From Ziziphus jujuba (lineage: Eukaryota > Streptophyta > Magnoliopsida > Rosales > Rhamnaceae): a DNA stretch of 64,000 nt. Of the stretch, positions 23,059 to 34,315 are shown one piece after another. The position numbers and the translations under genes were made by a program. Every line of letters begins with the position of its first letter. Position 1 is the stretch's first letter. The notes below the pieces were generated by a model. That model was given only the letters and a program-made list of their open reading frames with translations, searched no databases and was not told the origin of the DNA. The DNA lies in assembly GCF_031755915.1 (NCBI RefSeq), contig NC_083386.1:16043001-16107000 (forward strand), in the 5' to 3' direction.

Positions 23059-24224
23059 ATATGTCCTCTTCCTTAGCACTTGAAACAAATAATTTCTCTT
23101 GACTTTTGAGGTTTAGGTTCAGATTTTACCTCACCTTTAATGGCTTGGGCAGATTCGGTTTTAAATTCTCTTCTCGGCCGGTTGGTAGCTTCTTCACCAA
23201 GTTTCGGCTTTAGCTTGCTTTCATAAGTGGAATTGTTTTTCCAGCCACTTGAACTTGTCCTTCCACTGCTAGAAACTCCTCCAAACCGTGTGCTAACACC
23301 CCTCTTCTTGAATTGGTTCTCAAGCTTAATTGCTACATGCAACATCTCCTCCAATTCCAAGTATTGTTGTAATTCAAGCTGATTGGCAATGTCACGGTTT
23401 AACCCTCCAAGAAATCTTGCCATTGTTGCCTCCTTATTCTCTCTCATGCTTAACCTCATCATGAGCATCTCCATCTCTTTGTAATAATCCTCCACGGACC
23501 TAGTTCCTTGAGATAAAGATTGAAGCCTTTGATGCAGCAACCTATGGTAATGGGATGGCACAAACCGTTTCCTTATGGCTCCTTTCATTTGACGCCATGT
23601 CAAGATTAAATCATCACCAACTCTCCTTTGGGTATTTTGCTCATTGGTCCATTATTAGAGTGCATAATGCCCAAACTCCATTGCTGCCAGCTTCACCTTC
23701 TTACCTTCTGAATAGTTGTGGCAGTCAAAAATCATCTCCATTTTTTCTTCCCACTCCAAATAAGCTTCGGGATCACTTTTACCCATAAAAGGTGGGATGT
23801 TAACCTTGATATTTCCCAAATCATCATCTGTATCTTCCCTCCTATATCTTCCATGGCCAGCTCTAACTTGGACAGCAAAAGTTTCGTCCATACCTTCCTC
23901 AAAGTCTCCACCGAATGGCCCCTCATCAAATTCCTCTCTCAGTCTCTCGCGACCTCCTCGTCCTCGGCCTCATCCTCGGCCTCGTCCTCCATGGAATTCT
24001 TGCCTATTTCTTGTGTTTGGCATTCCTTGTGAGGCTTCTAGCCTTCCCATTCTTTGATTCATATGCTCAACTTGAGCACTAACCCTCTGTATTGACTCCA
24101 AAACAACTCTCATGTCCACTTGGTCTCCACTCCCGGTAGCTCGGGCATCGCCATGGAATGTTACGGACTCTTCCTCATTGATCCTCAAGGGTGGATCTCC
24201 TCTTCTTATTCTAGATTCGGCCAT
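23059..24224 (-). pseudogene. Gag, element 1
   Basis: Start chosen at the ATG at 24,224 (MAESRIRRGDPP); six codons upstream are open but resemble leader. In one frame it encodes a Gly/Arg-rich segment (RGRG), the retrotransposon gag core ('FMGKSDPEAYLEWEEKMEMIF', then 'WRQMKGAIRKRFVPSHYHR') and the start of a CCHC zinc knuckle (CFKC). In-frame breaks: TGA at 23,970 (a CGA to TGA change in the RGRG repeat), two adjacent stops near 23,655, and TAA at 23,073 right after CFKC. The TRIM then separates the knuckle from its last Cys (IASQC). Confidence 0.88.
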
Positions 24225-25344
24225 GTTAGTAAAATACTGCAAAAATAAAATAAATCCTCACAATATTCACTCCCTCACGTGTTTCACTCAAACAAGGTCT
24301 CGACACTCGTGTTTGCACACTAGTTTCGGCTTTTACCCTCTTTTAAGCTCACACACTCTTGCCTTTTTTCACTCAATGAATTATCTCAAAGTTCTAATTA
24401 AAATACCCACAAAACAGCAATTAGATCACAAGTATGTTTTAATTAAACTTATCAACAAAACAGTGGCAAAAGTAGGCAATACCGAAAGAATTCAACCAGA
24501 CCTAGTTTCGGCTTTTCTAGGCAAAATAAAGCAAATTAAGGAGAAATCTTTGAAATTTTTAAGAACTGGAGCAGATGGTAAGAGATTAAGGATTCAAGAA
24601 TAAAATTTAGGAAAAATAATTTCAAACTCGAACAAGAATCAAATTGAGCAAAAATATAGAATAGTGTTGGTTGTTGTTCTTGTAATTCAAGTTTTGTATC
24701 AAATCCTTTAACTAATTTTAATCCAATAATTTAAACACCCAAAATTTCAAATATCCAGCAGCAAAAATAATTCTCCAGCAACTCCAAATATGTAAGAAAT
24801 AGTCAACAATGCAGCAGTTCAAGGAAATTTCTAGCAAACACCAAATTCAACAAACCGATTTTTTTTTTTTTTTAATTTGGCTTTCTTCTTTTCTTTTTTT
24901 TTTCTTTTTTTTTTCACTTACTGAATATCAGAGACAACTCCAGTAGCAAGAATAAACAACAAATTTGCAATTCCAACTCCAAAAATTCACCAAACCCGTG
25001 ACCTCCAAATAAACACAAATGTGCAATTTTTTTTTTTAAATGTTGCCGCAAACTCTTTTTTTTTTTTTTAATAGATGAATGCAAATATTTAAGACTAAAA
25101 CAGCAAAGAAAAATCAACAAAAACCAAAATTAACAAGAACAATGATGAAAAAAAAACAACCAACAAATTAAGAAACAAAAATACGATAAATCTAGGAAAC
25201 CTAATTCAACTAGGAATGAATTTTTTTTTTTAAATGATGCAGAACGTGTATGGGATGGATGCAACCTTAACCTAATACTAAAATTGCAGAATAACACAAA
25301 AACAACTAAAGCAAATAAAGATAGATCAAACCTGAACAAAATTC
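24225..25344 (-). other. Untranslated leader of element 1
   Basis: About 1.1 kb between PBS and gag. It is rich in A and T runs (for example around 24,859-24,915 and 25,028-25,070) and holds no credible gene. The plus-strand ORF at 24,112-24,603 is an incidental reading of this leader. Confidence 0.75.
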
Positions 25345-25357
25345 GGTTCTGATACCA
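25345..25357 (-). other. Primer-binding site of element 1
   Basis: On the minus strand this reads TGGTATCAGAACC, two bases after the 5' LTR end. It matches the 3' end of plant initiator tRNA-Met except for a late mismatch. Confidence 0.88.
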
Positions 25358-25359
25358 AA

Positions 25360-26410
25360 TGATACGAACCTAGGACGACCTGCTCCTAAACCCGTATTAT
25401 ATTAGCCCGGATCTCAATTAAGTTCAAGTTCTAATGGAAAGGACCTTAACCTCTAACCAACCTGTGGTTAGAAACCTTGGTATAATGTAGACGCCACAAT
25501 AGGGGATGGAAAACATATTGATAAATCAAGCTAAAACAACCAATTCTCTAATGGTGTTTTAGGTGTTCTCAAAGAACAAAGAGATAATTAATCTCACAAG
25601 TATTTTCTTTATCAAATCAAAGTTATCTTATTATTAAAAAATAAGCCTTTAAATAGGCTTTGAAAGAAACAAAATAAACCCTAAAAACCCTAGGAAAAAC
25701 CAGCCACACAAGGAAGAATTCTAGCTTGGCCGAACCTTTCCTTTTCATAATCTAATTAATTAATTCCCTTATTTCAATTAGGAATTACTTAATTTACAAA
25801 CCAAATAATAAAATAAAAACTTTCCTAAACTTATTTTTTCAATAAGTAAATAAATACAAATCCAAAATTAAAGATAGTTTCCTAAAACAAAAAGTAAAAG
25901 CAAATTAGGAAACTAAATATGGTAATTTTTGGCTATGTTGGTAATGACCATTCTTTGATCTAATTGGACTCCAAGTCAGCTTCAATAGTCTTTTTGGAAT
26001 GCCAAATAAGCTTATTGTGAAGTTTCTCACGTTGCCCTTGCTTGGAAGTATGAGAAAAGGCTAATACAGTAAAATACAGCAAATTCGGCCTTTTCTTCCC
26101 CTTGTGCGCAAACCACCATGTTATTCGGCTTTGAAGCTGGTTTGGCTGGTTTCTATGACTCATCCACCATATGAATTGAACCCATAAGAATGGGGATCCA
26201 ATGGCTTCTATTGCTTGTATGAGTAAAACAGGCCTTGGTTCTTTAGATATGGCCAACCCCTCTTGACTATGACTTATTCCTTATATAAAGACAGCAAGAT
26301 TGTCCTTGAACTTCTTAGCTTAAGCTCTAGTGATCGGCCCCACCTTCATCTGTATTGGATCAGCACTCTAGCGGGTTGTCGGTTGAACAGTCTCGGGCAG
26401 ATTTGTATCA
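25360..26410 (-). repeat. 5' LTR of element 1
   Basis: 1,051 bp, beginning TGATACGAACC and ending TTTGTATCA in plus-strand reading, followed by the TSD ATTCT. It is shorter than the 3' LTR through two internal deletions. The 98-codon minus-strand open stretch 25,960-26,256 is the LTR-encoded pol tail fused by deletion to downstream LTR sequence, not a gene. Confidence 0.92.
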
Positions 26411-26415
26411 ATTCT

Positions 26416-28480
26416 AAACTGATATAAATTGACCTATTTAACTAAACTTGTCGATTAATATTTTAACTCAATCCAATACGATTATAATTTGTTTAAATTA
26501 TAAGTTTAAATTATTAAATTTACCATTGACAAAATTTTAATTAATGCATGTTTATTACTAAATATGTGTTTATTTGTACCAAGAAGCCATGTTACAAGTA
26601 TTCTGTCATTGTTTATCAATATTTGGTGTGGATTTTCTTATTCATGCCATCTTTTTCTAAGGTTTCTTCTACTTGGTTTCCATATGTGAGATGATGTGCT
26701 ATCCCAAGACTTTAAATCAAGGGTAAAACATTTAAGCTCCACAACAGAAAATTAGAAGAGTTCAGCTTAATGAAAATAAGGCTAACATATTGCTGAGAGG
26801 ATTGGATTGTAAGTTTTGGTTGACTACAACAACTTATTTTAGAAACAATGGATGAAGGCTTTGTTACCATAATAACTTTGAAGAGAAAGCAACTTTTGAA
26901 GAAAATTCTTATTCATTCTTTCTTGGCTTCGCAAGATGTTCAACCAATATATTTATAGAAATAGTCAATGTTTGAAGAAGAAAAAAATAAGCAATGATAT
27001 AAAAACAATTACAGTGGCTATAAACATGCAATTTTTGAAAGGTATTACCAAGATATATTGCCATATGTATTACATTGCAATATGTACCTCTAATGGTTAG
27101 CTAGAATGATTTACCAAAAAAAAAAAAAAAAGGGTAACTAGAATGGTTGGTTTCATCTTTTTACTTTTTATTACTATCATGATTAAAGGTTAATTGGATA
27201 TGTGCTTTAATAGTATTCTCAACTGTTGCTCATTTCATAATGAAATTAAAACTATGGCCACTGAAAATTAGAAGGCTTCAATTAAATAATGCATCATATT
27301 AAAAATTGATTTGGATGTATGTCATTTTTCATATTTTGTTATTGAAATTGGCAATTCCATAAAATTTATGATTTTTGCTTTTTATGTAACATAAAATTTG
27401 AGCTAAGACAATAAAAAAAAAATTTGAACTAATTTTTTTTTTATTTCTTTTGAAACATAAACTCATTACAATTAGTTCTGATAAAATCTCACATGACATG
27501 ATAACAAAATACGAACCCATATGATAATTTACGAGTTTGGGTTAACAATATTATATCGAGTTCATATCAGTGTTACCCAATAAGCTAATAGATTTTAATG
27601 GGTGAAACATGCTAATACATGATAAACTTATTAAACCCATTAAAAAATGATATTTTTGTAATTATATAATTTTTATAACATTAAAATTATTTAATTTATT
27701 TTTAAACATGTATTGATTTGTTGTTTTCTAGTTTATTTTTAAAAAAAAATATAAAAAGAAACAAGTCTTTTGCAAGATTTTTTTTTCTAAAAAACATCAT
27801 TTTATTATTTGAAAACTAAATTGAATTTGAATTTTTGAATTTGTATGTATTTTTATGGGTTAATAGATCGCGTAACGAATTACATGATAATTTAACGAAT
27901 AAGTTCGAATTTATTTATTTTTACAGGAAAGCTTAATGATTGTGTTTAGATTAATTAATTTTCACACAAATACAACATAACATAACATTAATACGATTTA
28001 ACACAACATATTGTCAGGTTCAATTGTACCCATATATTGTCAGGTTTAATTACAATTGAAAGAGGGGAAATTTAATCCAAATCTACCTAGATCTAGGGGG
28101 TGGTTCGTACCATTAGGACAAGTGTGCATAAATAATATAATTTAAATAGGATAAATTTTATCTAAACATTTTTCATTTTTCTTATAATTATATTTATAGT
28201 TTTTAACTGTAAAAATTAATTAATTAATGATAATGATTAATTTTTAAAAAAAAAACCTTTCAAATAATGTTTAAATATAATTTTTCAAAAATATAAATCT
28301 AATTCTAATCAAGATCAAATTAGAAAGACCTGAATAAAAATTTTCCAATTTAAATAATAAGGCGAAGCCAAAAAAATTTTAGCGCAAGAAGTTTCAACGA
28401 AAAAATAAAAAATAAAAAAATTAGCGCGGGGGACATAGGCTGCGTTTGAAGCCCAAAAAAAAAAAAAAAAAAACGTAGGC
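26416..28480. other. Intergenic region upstream of the CASPL gene
   Basis: AT-rich with no gene recognised. The part at about 27,490-28,030 holds 'gggttaac', 'acccaataag' and 'acataacataacatt' motifs like those of a dispersed 'gggttaaccc'-type plant repeat. Just before the gene, 'taggctgcgtttg' occurs twice (near 28,436 and 28,476) around a poly-A of about 18. Confidence 0.4.
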
Positions 28481-28576
28481 TGCGTTTGGAATCCGCTGGT
28501 AATAAAAAGCATACGGACACGCCTCGGTTCTTTCCCTTCAGTACCATACGACGTCGGATAGGGCGTCTCCAACATC

Positions 28577-28678
28577 ATGCCAAACGAAGATCGTTCACAC
28601 ACTCTCGCTCTTCTCACTGTCGCTCTCTTAAAACCCCTTTCGATTTTCAGTCTGAATCGGCGGATCTACGAACGTTGA
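28577..28678 (+). promoter_or_regulatory. Candidate upstream ORF in the CASPL 5' leader
   Basis: ATG at 28,577 opens a 33-codon frame ending with TGA at 28,676-28,678, 29 bases before the main ATG and in a different frame. It lies in a C/T-rich stretch typical of a 5' leader. If the transcript starts upstream of it, it could damp translation of the main ORF. The transcription start is unknown. Confidence 0.4.
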
Positions 28679-28707
28679 GAAGTTTCGTGAGGTTTTTCGC
28701 CGGATCG

Positions 28708-31700
28708 ATGAATGCAAGCCGACCTTCAGTCCACCCGGTGGAAGCGCCTCCTCCGGCAACCGACGCGGCGGCCGGAGAGAACCCTTTGCCTAGGGGGAGG
28801 ATGAAGGACATTCAAGGCATGCCCGGAACTCGTGGAGGCCTTGCCTTGAGACTCTCTCAGTTCGCCTTCGCTGTCGTCGCGCTCTGCATCATGGCTTCAA
28901 CCTCCGACTTCCCCTCCGTCACCGCTTTCCGGTATATCCAATTGTTCTCTCTGGTCTTCAGTGTCTTGGGCTTTTCTAATTTTCTTGTTTTTGAATTGGG
29001 TATCCATAGTTTGGGTTGATTTTATTAGTGTATTGGGTGTTTAGCTGTATTTTGTGGCAACCCATTTAGTATTAGTGGTTTCATTTGCTTCTTTTGCTGA
29101 ATTTGGATTGAGAATTTTTGGTCCCGAGGTTATGTGCTGTGAAATTTCTTTGGTATGAATATGAAGATTTTATGCTGGATTAAATGGTTTATGCTGGATT
29201 GAGTCTGGGTATTTGTGCTCCTATTTTCTGGGTCTTCAAATTCTTGCTTGTTACTGCGAGCCTTGATCATGAAGTTTATGGACTGAGTCTACTGGCCATT
29301 TTGGGTGGTACTGGGTTGCATGAATTTCTGTATTATATTTTTCTTACGAACTTTCTTTGAAGCAAGTATAACGCTCATTTGCAACATGTGTTGCAAGTTC
29401 AGTTCCCAGATTGAATTGGTAACTTTATTTTGATAGTTGACGAGGTTGATCTTTCTCTGAATAAGTATGCTATGCACCTTTAGCAGAGGTGACACCGGAA
29501 ATTGATGTTTGTACTTAGTGCAGATGAGAGAACAATCTCCCTTGTTTGTTTTAAAGCATTTTAATCTCGTATATATGAGAATGCATTTTTTTCTTTTCTT
29601 TCTCTTCATGATTTGAGTCTCCTTGTTGCTCCTTGAGAAAGATTAGTGGAATCATTAATGAGCTTATTTTGTGAAGGTAGTCCTCATCAAAGATTAGAAT
29701 AAAGTGCTTAGTTTTTAAAGTTAGTGCTCTTCAAAGATTAGCTAAACACAGTACCCAAATATATTCTCTGTGAAGTGTACTGTTCTTGAAGCCATCTTAT
29801 TTGTTTGGATCCTTATTAGGCAACAATACTTGTTTTTTATTTTAAAGTATGAAGTAACTCACATGTTCCCCTGGTCCCTCTGTATAGTTTCATGGCATAA
29901 CAGATTTATGGATTTTGATATGCCAGCTGCCTTGTAGCTGCTGCCAGCTTGCAAAGCTTGTGGAGCCTTTCTCTTGCCATCATTGATATATATGCGATAT
30001 TAGTAAGGCGCAGCTTGCGAAATTTCAGAGTTGTCAGCATATTTGCTATGGGCGATGGGGTAATAAATTTCTTATTGAAAACTTTAACAAAATTGACCTA
30101 TTACTTTACTGTAAAGAGGCATTTTATAGTCGAGTACCTTCTCAAATCAGAAAATTGTTTTTATATATATTTGCTACAAAAATATTTCCTTGCTTCTATT
30201 TGTTATATAGTATAGGTGCCAACTGCATTCCAGAGCTCAATATTGGACCTGAAGTTCATCTAAGGTGGCATTATTAATGTATATAAAAGAAAGAAAAAAG
30301 AAAGGGTCAAAATCCCTTGTTTATTGAAAACACTACTATTGAAAATGAATACTAGTATGTTTTGCAAATGGATATGCAAGTCAAAGTAAGAGTGGGAATG
30401 GTTAAATGTTTTGCCATTGTAAATGTCTTTGTATATCTTTATATCTTTAGCCATGTATAGTTGTTTCATGGTGATAAAAGTGCAAGTGGAAGTACTTTGT
30501 AAGAGAACAAGCTTAATCAGTGCTATAATGGATTCTATGGTTGTTTAAAGAGGTCCATGAAGAGAAAGAAAGATGAGGGAGAGCAATACTATCTTTATGA
30601 CCTTCTTCGAGCATGTCACTTGGTATGACCTCTGAAATTTGGAATATGGTAATCTCACAACAAATTGTGAAGGGCAGACTGGAAATCATCCCTCATTTAG
30701 AGAACTCTGCTAATTTTCTTTGAGAAGATCCTTAAAGATGGGTTTTCTTTTTATGTCATTTTCTGCTTAGTTAATCCCTTGCCTGATTTCCTAATTCATT
30801 GAAGGGATTAGATTGAGTGCAAGGGCTTATAATCTGTTTCATTATGACTTTCCATCTCCAAAACCTATTGGAGAACTACCCTCAAATTTCATTAAGTGTT
30901 TTGTTCTGCTTTTTACTGTTGGTAGTGGTAGGTGAAACATGAAGGTACATGAAGGTTGCAGTAATTTTCTGAGAACTTTTTGGAATATGTTGTTCCAATA
31001 GGTGGAGTTTAGAACTTTGATGAGGGGGAGACCAAGCAAATAAAATAATGGAGAAAGAAAGAAGCTTAACGATTTAGAAAGAAAATATTGCTAGATAGTT
31101 TGGAAGCATCCCAAAGGATTGAAGTTAGTCATGGACATTGTTGAGGACTATCTAACCTTTTGAGAGAAGCAGTTAGCATTGCTAGAGTTGTGGAGCTTCT
31201 TCTTGGGCACCATCAATGGTACCATAATCTTAAATAAATTCCTTCACATTAGGAGTTTTGACTTTAGAGGATTAATAAGAAAGGAAATGAGTCTGGTTAT
31301 TTATCCAAAATCCCATTGGTTTGAAAAATATGTAAAATGCAAGTGGTTTTTCTACCATGTGACAAGAGGCTCAGGTTTGGTTGTCAGATGTATTATGCAT
31401 CCAGTCGTGGAATTTGTTTATTTTCCAAGATTTTCACATATTAACAGTGTCATATTACTGTCGTTCTTTTGATTGGGACATGACATGAATACTGCAAGGC
31501 ACAATGAATGCTCCATAAACTGCAGGCTGTTCATATGGAGGATGCCCCTTTTATGTTTTATTTGACTACCTGTTTTTGAAACTACTGAATGAGTTTCAAA
31601 GAGTTTTGATGGAAAACGAAAGTAGTGGTTTTATATTGCTTTTTAAGTCTCATCTTGTGTAATATATACTGTATTGTCCACTTGTATTGTTTTGGATTTG

Positions 31701-31866
31701 GAGAAAAACGTCCCATTTTGTTGTTCACCTCTATTATTATTCATTTTCTGAGAAAAATAAGAACAAAAGAAAAGAACTATAAGAAATCCCATAAACTTAA
31801 AGGAAATTGAAAACTCATCTTATTTTGCCAGTCTGAAGTGACAAAGAACCCGCTACATTTTTCCCT

Positions 31867-31911
<45 letters not shown>

Positions 31912-33292
31912 GTGGTAGTAAGGTTGGTGAAGGGTGATTGCCAAACTTTGCCAATTTAAGATTAAGAGGGAGAACTTTGCAGCTCCAGTTCAGCATAGTT
32001 TCGGACTTTAATGTGGTTATATATTGTGATTACAGAGATGTACACCAGACATGGTGAGAATTGATTGTAGAACTGACTTAATTGGCTGATTTCTGGTTCA
32101 ATATCAAGTTTCTGTATATTATGTGAAGACTTAGTGCTATTTTTGGCCATTAGGATATAAAGCAATCCCTTTTGCTGGATGGTCACTCGAGGACATAAAA
32201 ATTTGTTTTCCTTTCATAAATCAATGATAGATAAGAGGAAAAAATCAAGTACTTATCTAATATTTATATTATATTCTCTTCTCATATTTATCTGCCTGAA
32301 ACAATCAGACTTTATTCCTTGTGCAATATTTGCTTCTATTTGTTTTGTTGTGCTTTTGGAGAAAGAATGTCTTATTTTGTTGTTTACGTCTATTAATTAT
32401 TTTTAATGCAAAATAAAAAGAAGAAGAAAAGAGCTATAAGATACCACCAAAAACTTAAAGAAAACTCAAAACTCTCTCTCTCTCTCTCTTTTCGATCCAT
32501 CAAAATTCATGTATCATTTTGTCAGAATGGAGTGACAAGATGCTAGTGTGGTTTTAGAAGCTACCCTCTAAAACTCTCTCTCTCTCTCTCTCTTTTCCCC
32601 TTTTTTATTTTTTATTTTTTATTTTTTCATTTTTCTTATATATATATATATATATATATATAAATGCAATGGCGAGATTGGTGAAGGGGGATTGCCAACT
32701 TTGCCAACTTGAGGATGAAGAGGGGGAAATTTTCAGCCTCAGTTCAACATAGCTTTAGGCTATGTGGCCATATATTGTGATTAAAGAGACGTTCACCAGA
32801 CATTATAGCAATTTTATGAAGAATTGAGTTAAAGTGGCTGATTATCTGGTTCCATATCAAGTTTCTGTATATTGTGAATACTAACTGCTATTTCTGGCCA
32901 TTAGGACGTAAAGCAATTGTTTTTGCTGGATGGTCTCACAAGTACATAATTTTGCTGTTAGATTGATGAACCAAATCATAGATTAAAGGAGCAAATTGAC
33001 TACACATATGATGGTGTATTATCATATTTCCCTATCTGAAGCAATCATCAGACTTTATACTAGTTCTTATTGGTATTTTTTTTTTCCCTCTTTACTGCAG
33101 ATCACTTCCACACTCATATTTTCTGCAGCTTGTGCATCTGCTGGTATCACAGTTCTCATAGGAAATGATCTGAATGATTGTGCACAAAATCATTGCGCTA
33201 GATTTGAGACAGCTACTGCAATGGCTTTCATGAGTTGGTTTGCTGTTTCACCATCATTTCTCCTGAATTTCTGGACGCTTGCATCCAAATGA
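28708..33292 (+). CDS. CASPL5A: CASP-like protein 5A family (CASPL5A), three exons
   Basis: Join 28,708-28,931, 29,927-30,059 and 33,101-33,292. All introns are GT-AG (995 and 3,041 bp) and phases fit, giving 182 residues, the usual family length. Cytosolic N-terminus has [12 protein letters not shown] and '[10 protein letters not shown]' (32-41), both typical of CASPL5. Four hydrophobic segments lie at about 44-63, 76-98, 119-140 and 158-179. Arg in TM1 (LALRLSQF) and Asp in GDG (118) at the start of TM3 fit the conserved CASP Arg/Asp pair. The second extracellular loop has Cys 146 and 151. '[11 protein letters not shown]' follows TM1. CASPs scaffold plasma-membrane domains that guide Casparian-strip lignin deposition; the role of CASPL5 members is not established. 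Start: no in-frame ATG upstream in the open frame from 28,486. It is the only intact host gene in the window. Confidence 0.94.
31650..33065 (+). repeat. Diverged tandem duplication in CASPL intron 2
   Basis: Two units, about 31,650-32,315 and 32,318-33,065, share blocks in the same order: 'ttttggagaaa', 'aacttaaag', 'agtgacaa', 'ggttggtgaag' or 'gattggtgaag', 'gattgccaa', 'tatattgtgatta', 'caccagacat', 'caagtttctgtatatt', 'tggccattagga', 'tttttgctggatggtc' and 'caatca...gactttat'. Unit 1 has a poly-T of about 40 (31,869-31,907) where unit 2 has (CT)n and (TA)n tracts. Unit 2 ends just before the polypyrimidine tract of exon 3. Confidence 0.8.
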
Positions 33293-33736
33293 AGGAATTC
33301 AAAGAGCTATTGCCAGTTACTCCTAATGATGATAACTCAAAGGAAACCGTGTGTACTTCTTTTGTAAGGAAACGAACAAACTTCCAGTTTGATATTTTAA
33401 GCAAAAAGGAAAATTTTAGCCTCAATATAGAAGAATTGTCATATCATTCGATCCCTTTTTGGGCACCAAAATTATGTAGGTGGTTTTTGGTTCGTGGAAT
33501 GAAGCTTGGAATTGGAGAGAATGCTCATTCATTGTTTGACAAAAAATTGTAAGATAAGCGCGCCAAAATGTAGTTATGACCAATCCACAAGTAAACCTGT
33601 GGAATAACCATTCAATTCCTATTTCATACATTCCCTCGCATTAACAATTTCTCTCTAGTTTCTCTCAATGAAATAGCTTCTTTCTCAAATCTCTCTTTAC
33701 ATTCTTCCTCTATTTTTCTCTCTACTTTTTCTTCTT
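33293..33736 (+). other. 3' flank of the CASPL gene
   Basis: Probably holds the 3' UTR. No canonical AATAAA was seen close to the stop, so the cleavage site is undetermined. A C/T-rich stretch ('ctctctctac') precedes a (T6A)n array. The 105-codon plus-strand ORF here is not recognised. Confidence 0.4.
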
Positions 33737-33828
33737 CCTTTTTTTTTATTTTTTTATTTTTTTATTTTTTTATTTTTTATTTTTTTATTTTTTTATTTTT
33801 TTATTTTTTTTATTTTTTTATTTTATGT
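33737..33828. repeat. (TTTTTTA)n minisatellite
   Basis: About a dozen units of six to eight T followed by A, with no spacer sequence. A simple sequence array. Confidence 0.9.
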
Positions 33829-33876
33829 GTCGGTGTCGTAGTTTCTGATCGTTGCCTAACACTGTATCTGGATTGG

Positions 33877-34315
33877 AGGGTGGAAAGAAATTTAACGACG
33901 AAAGGAAAGGAAAATGGAGAGTGGAAAGAAATTTAATGAGGAAAGGAAAGGAAAAGAAAAGAAAAGAAAATATTTATAATGATTGTTTGTTTGGATGATT
34001 ACTAATAAAATGAAAAGCAAAAGAAAAGTAAAAAATAATCAATGTAGCCTATATTTTTATAAAAATACCTTAGGTATAAAATGTCTTATTTAATTAGTTT
34101 TTAATTAATTAGAATAATATTGGAATATACAAAATTTCATTATACTACTTTTCCTTTTTCTTTTTTTTTTTTCTTTTTTTTCCATTTTCTATTTAATTTG
34201 TGCAAAAAGTTAAATGGTTAAAATAGATATAATTTATTATTATATCTATCTTTTGCTTCCCTTTCCTTCATTATCCTTTCATTTTATTTATTTAAACAAT
34301 CCAAATAAAAGAACT
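33877..34315. mobile_element. MITE-like element with preceding duplicated block
   Basis: The stretch from about 33,985 starts 'tgtttggatgattac' with 'aaaatgaaaag' nearby, and the end near 34,300 reads 'tttcattttatttattt aaacaatccaaat', giving an imperfect inverted terminal pair around an AT-rich core without ORFs. Before it, 'gtggaaagaaatttaa.ga.gaaaggaaagg' occurs twice in tandem (33,879-33,958). A target-site duplication could not be fixed. Confidence 0.4.

Larger units (their letters stand above)
17875..26410 (-). mobile_element. Ty3/gypsy LTR retrotransposon, element 1 (CRM-like?)
   Basis: Complete in structure. Two LTRs begin TGATAC and end GCATCA or GTATCA. A perfect 5-bp TSD ATTCT lies at 17,870-17,874 and 26,411-26,415. 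An initiator-Met PBS lies next to the 5' LTR (right side) and a PPT next to the 3' LTR. In minus-strand order it carries gag, a DSG protease, RT, RNase H and integrase, the Ty3 order. The pol frame runs through the PPT into the 3' LTR, a trait described for centromeric CRM chromoviruses; clade assignment is inference. At least eight stops and three frameshifts, plus a nested TRIM, make it non-functional. Over about 350 aligned LTR bases I count roughly a dozen differences (about 3-4%), so it is moderately young. Confidence 0.92.

Noticed and set aside
24112..24603. 163-codon plus-strand ORF
   Set aside because: Antisense to the element 1 gag start and leader; no family resemblance.
25960..26256. 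98-codon minus-strand ORF
   Set aside because: An LTR-internal reading combining the pol tail with LTR sequence after a deletion.
28486..28707. N-terminal extension of the CASPL protein (frame open upstream of the ATG)
   Set aside because: No in-frame ATG occurs in this stretch, and the protein starting at 28,708 already has the family's N-terminus and length.
33737..33828. Regular repeat array that might suggest CRISPR-like structure
   Set aside because: It is a (TTTTTTA)n simple repeat without spacers, in a plant genome.
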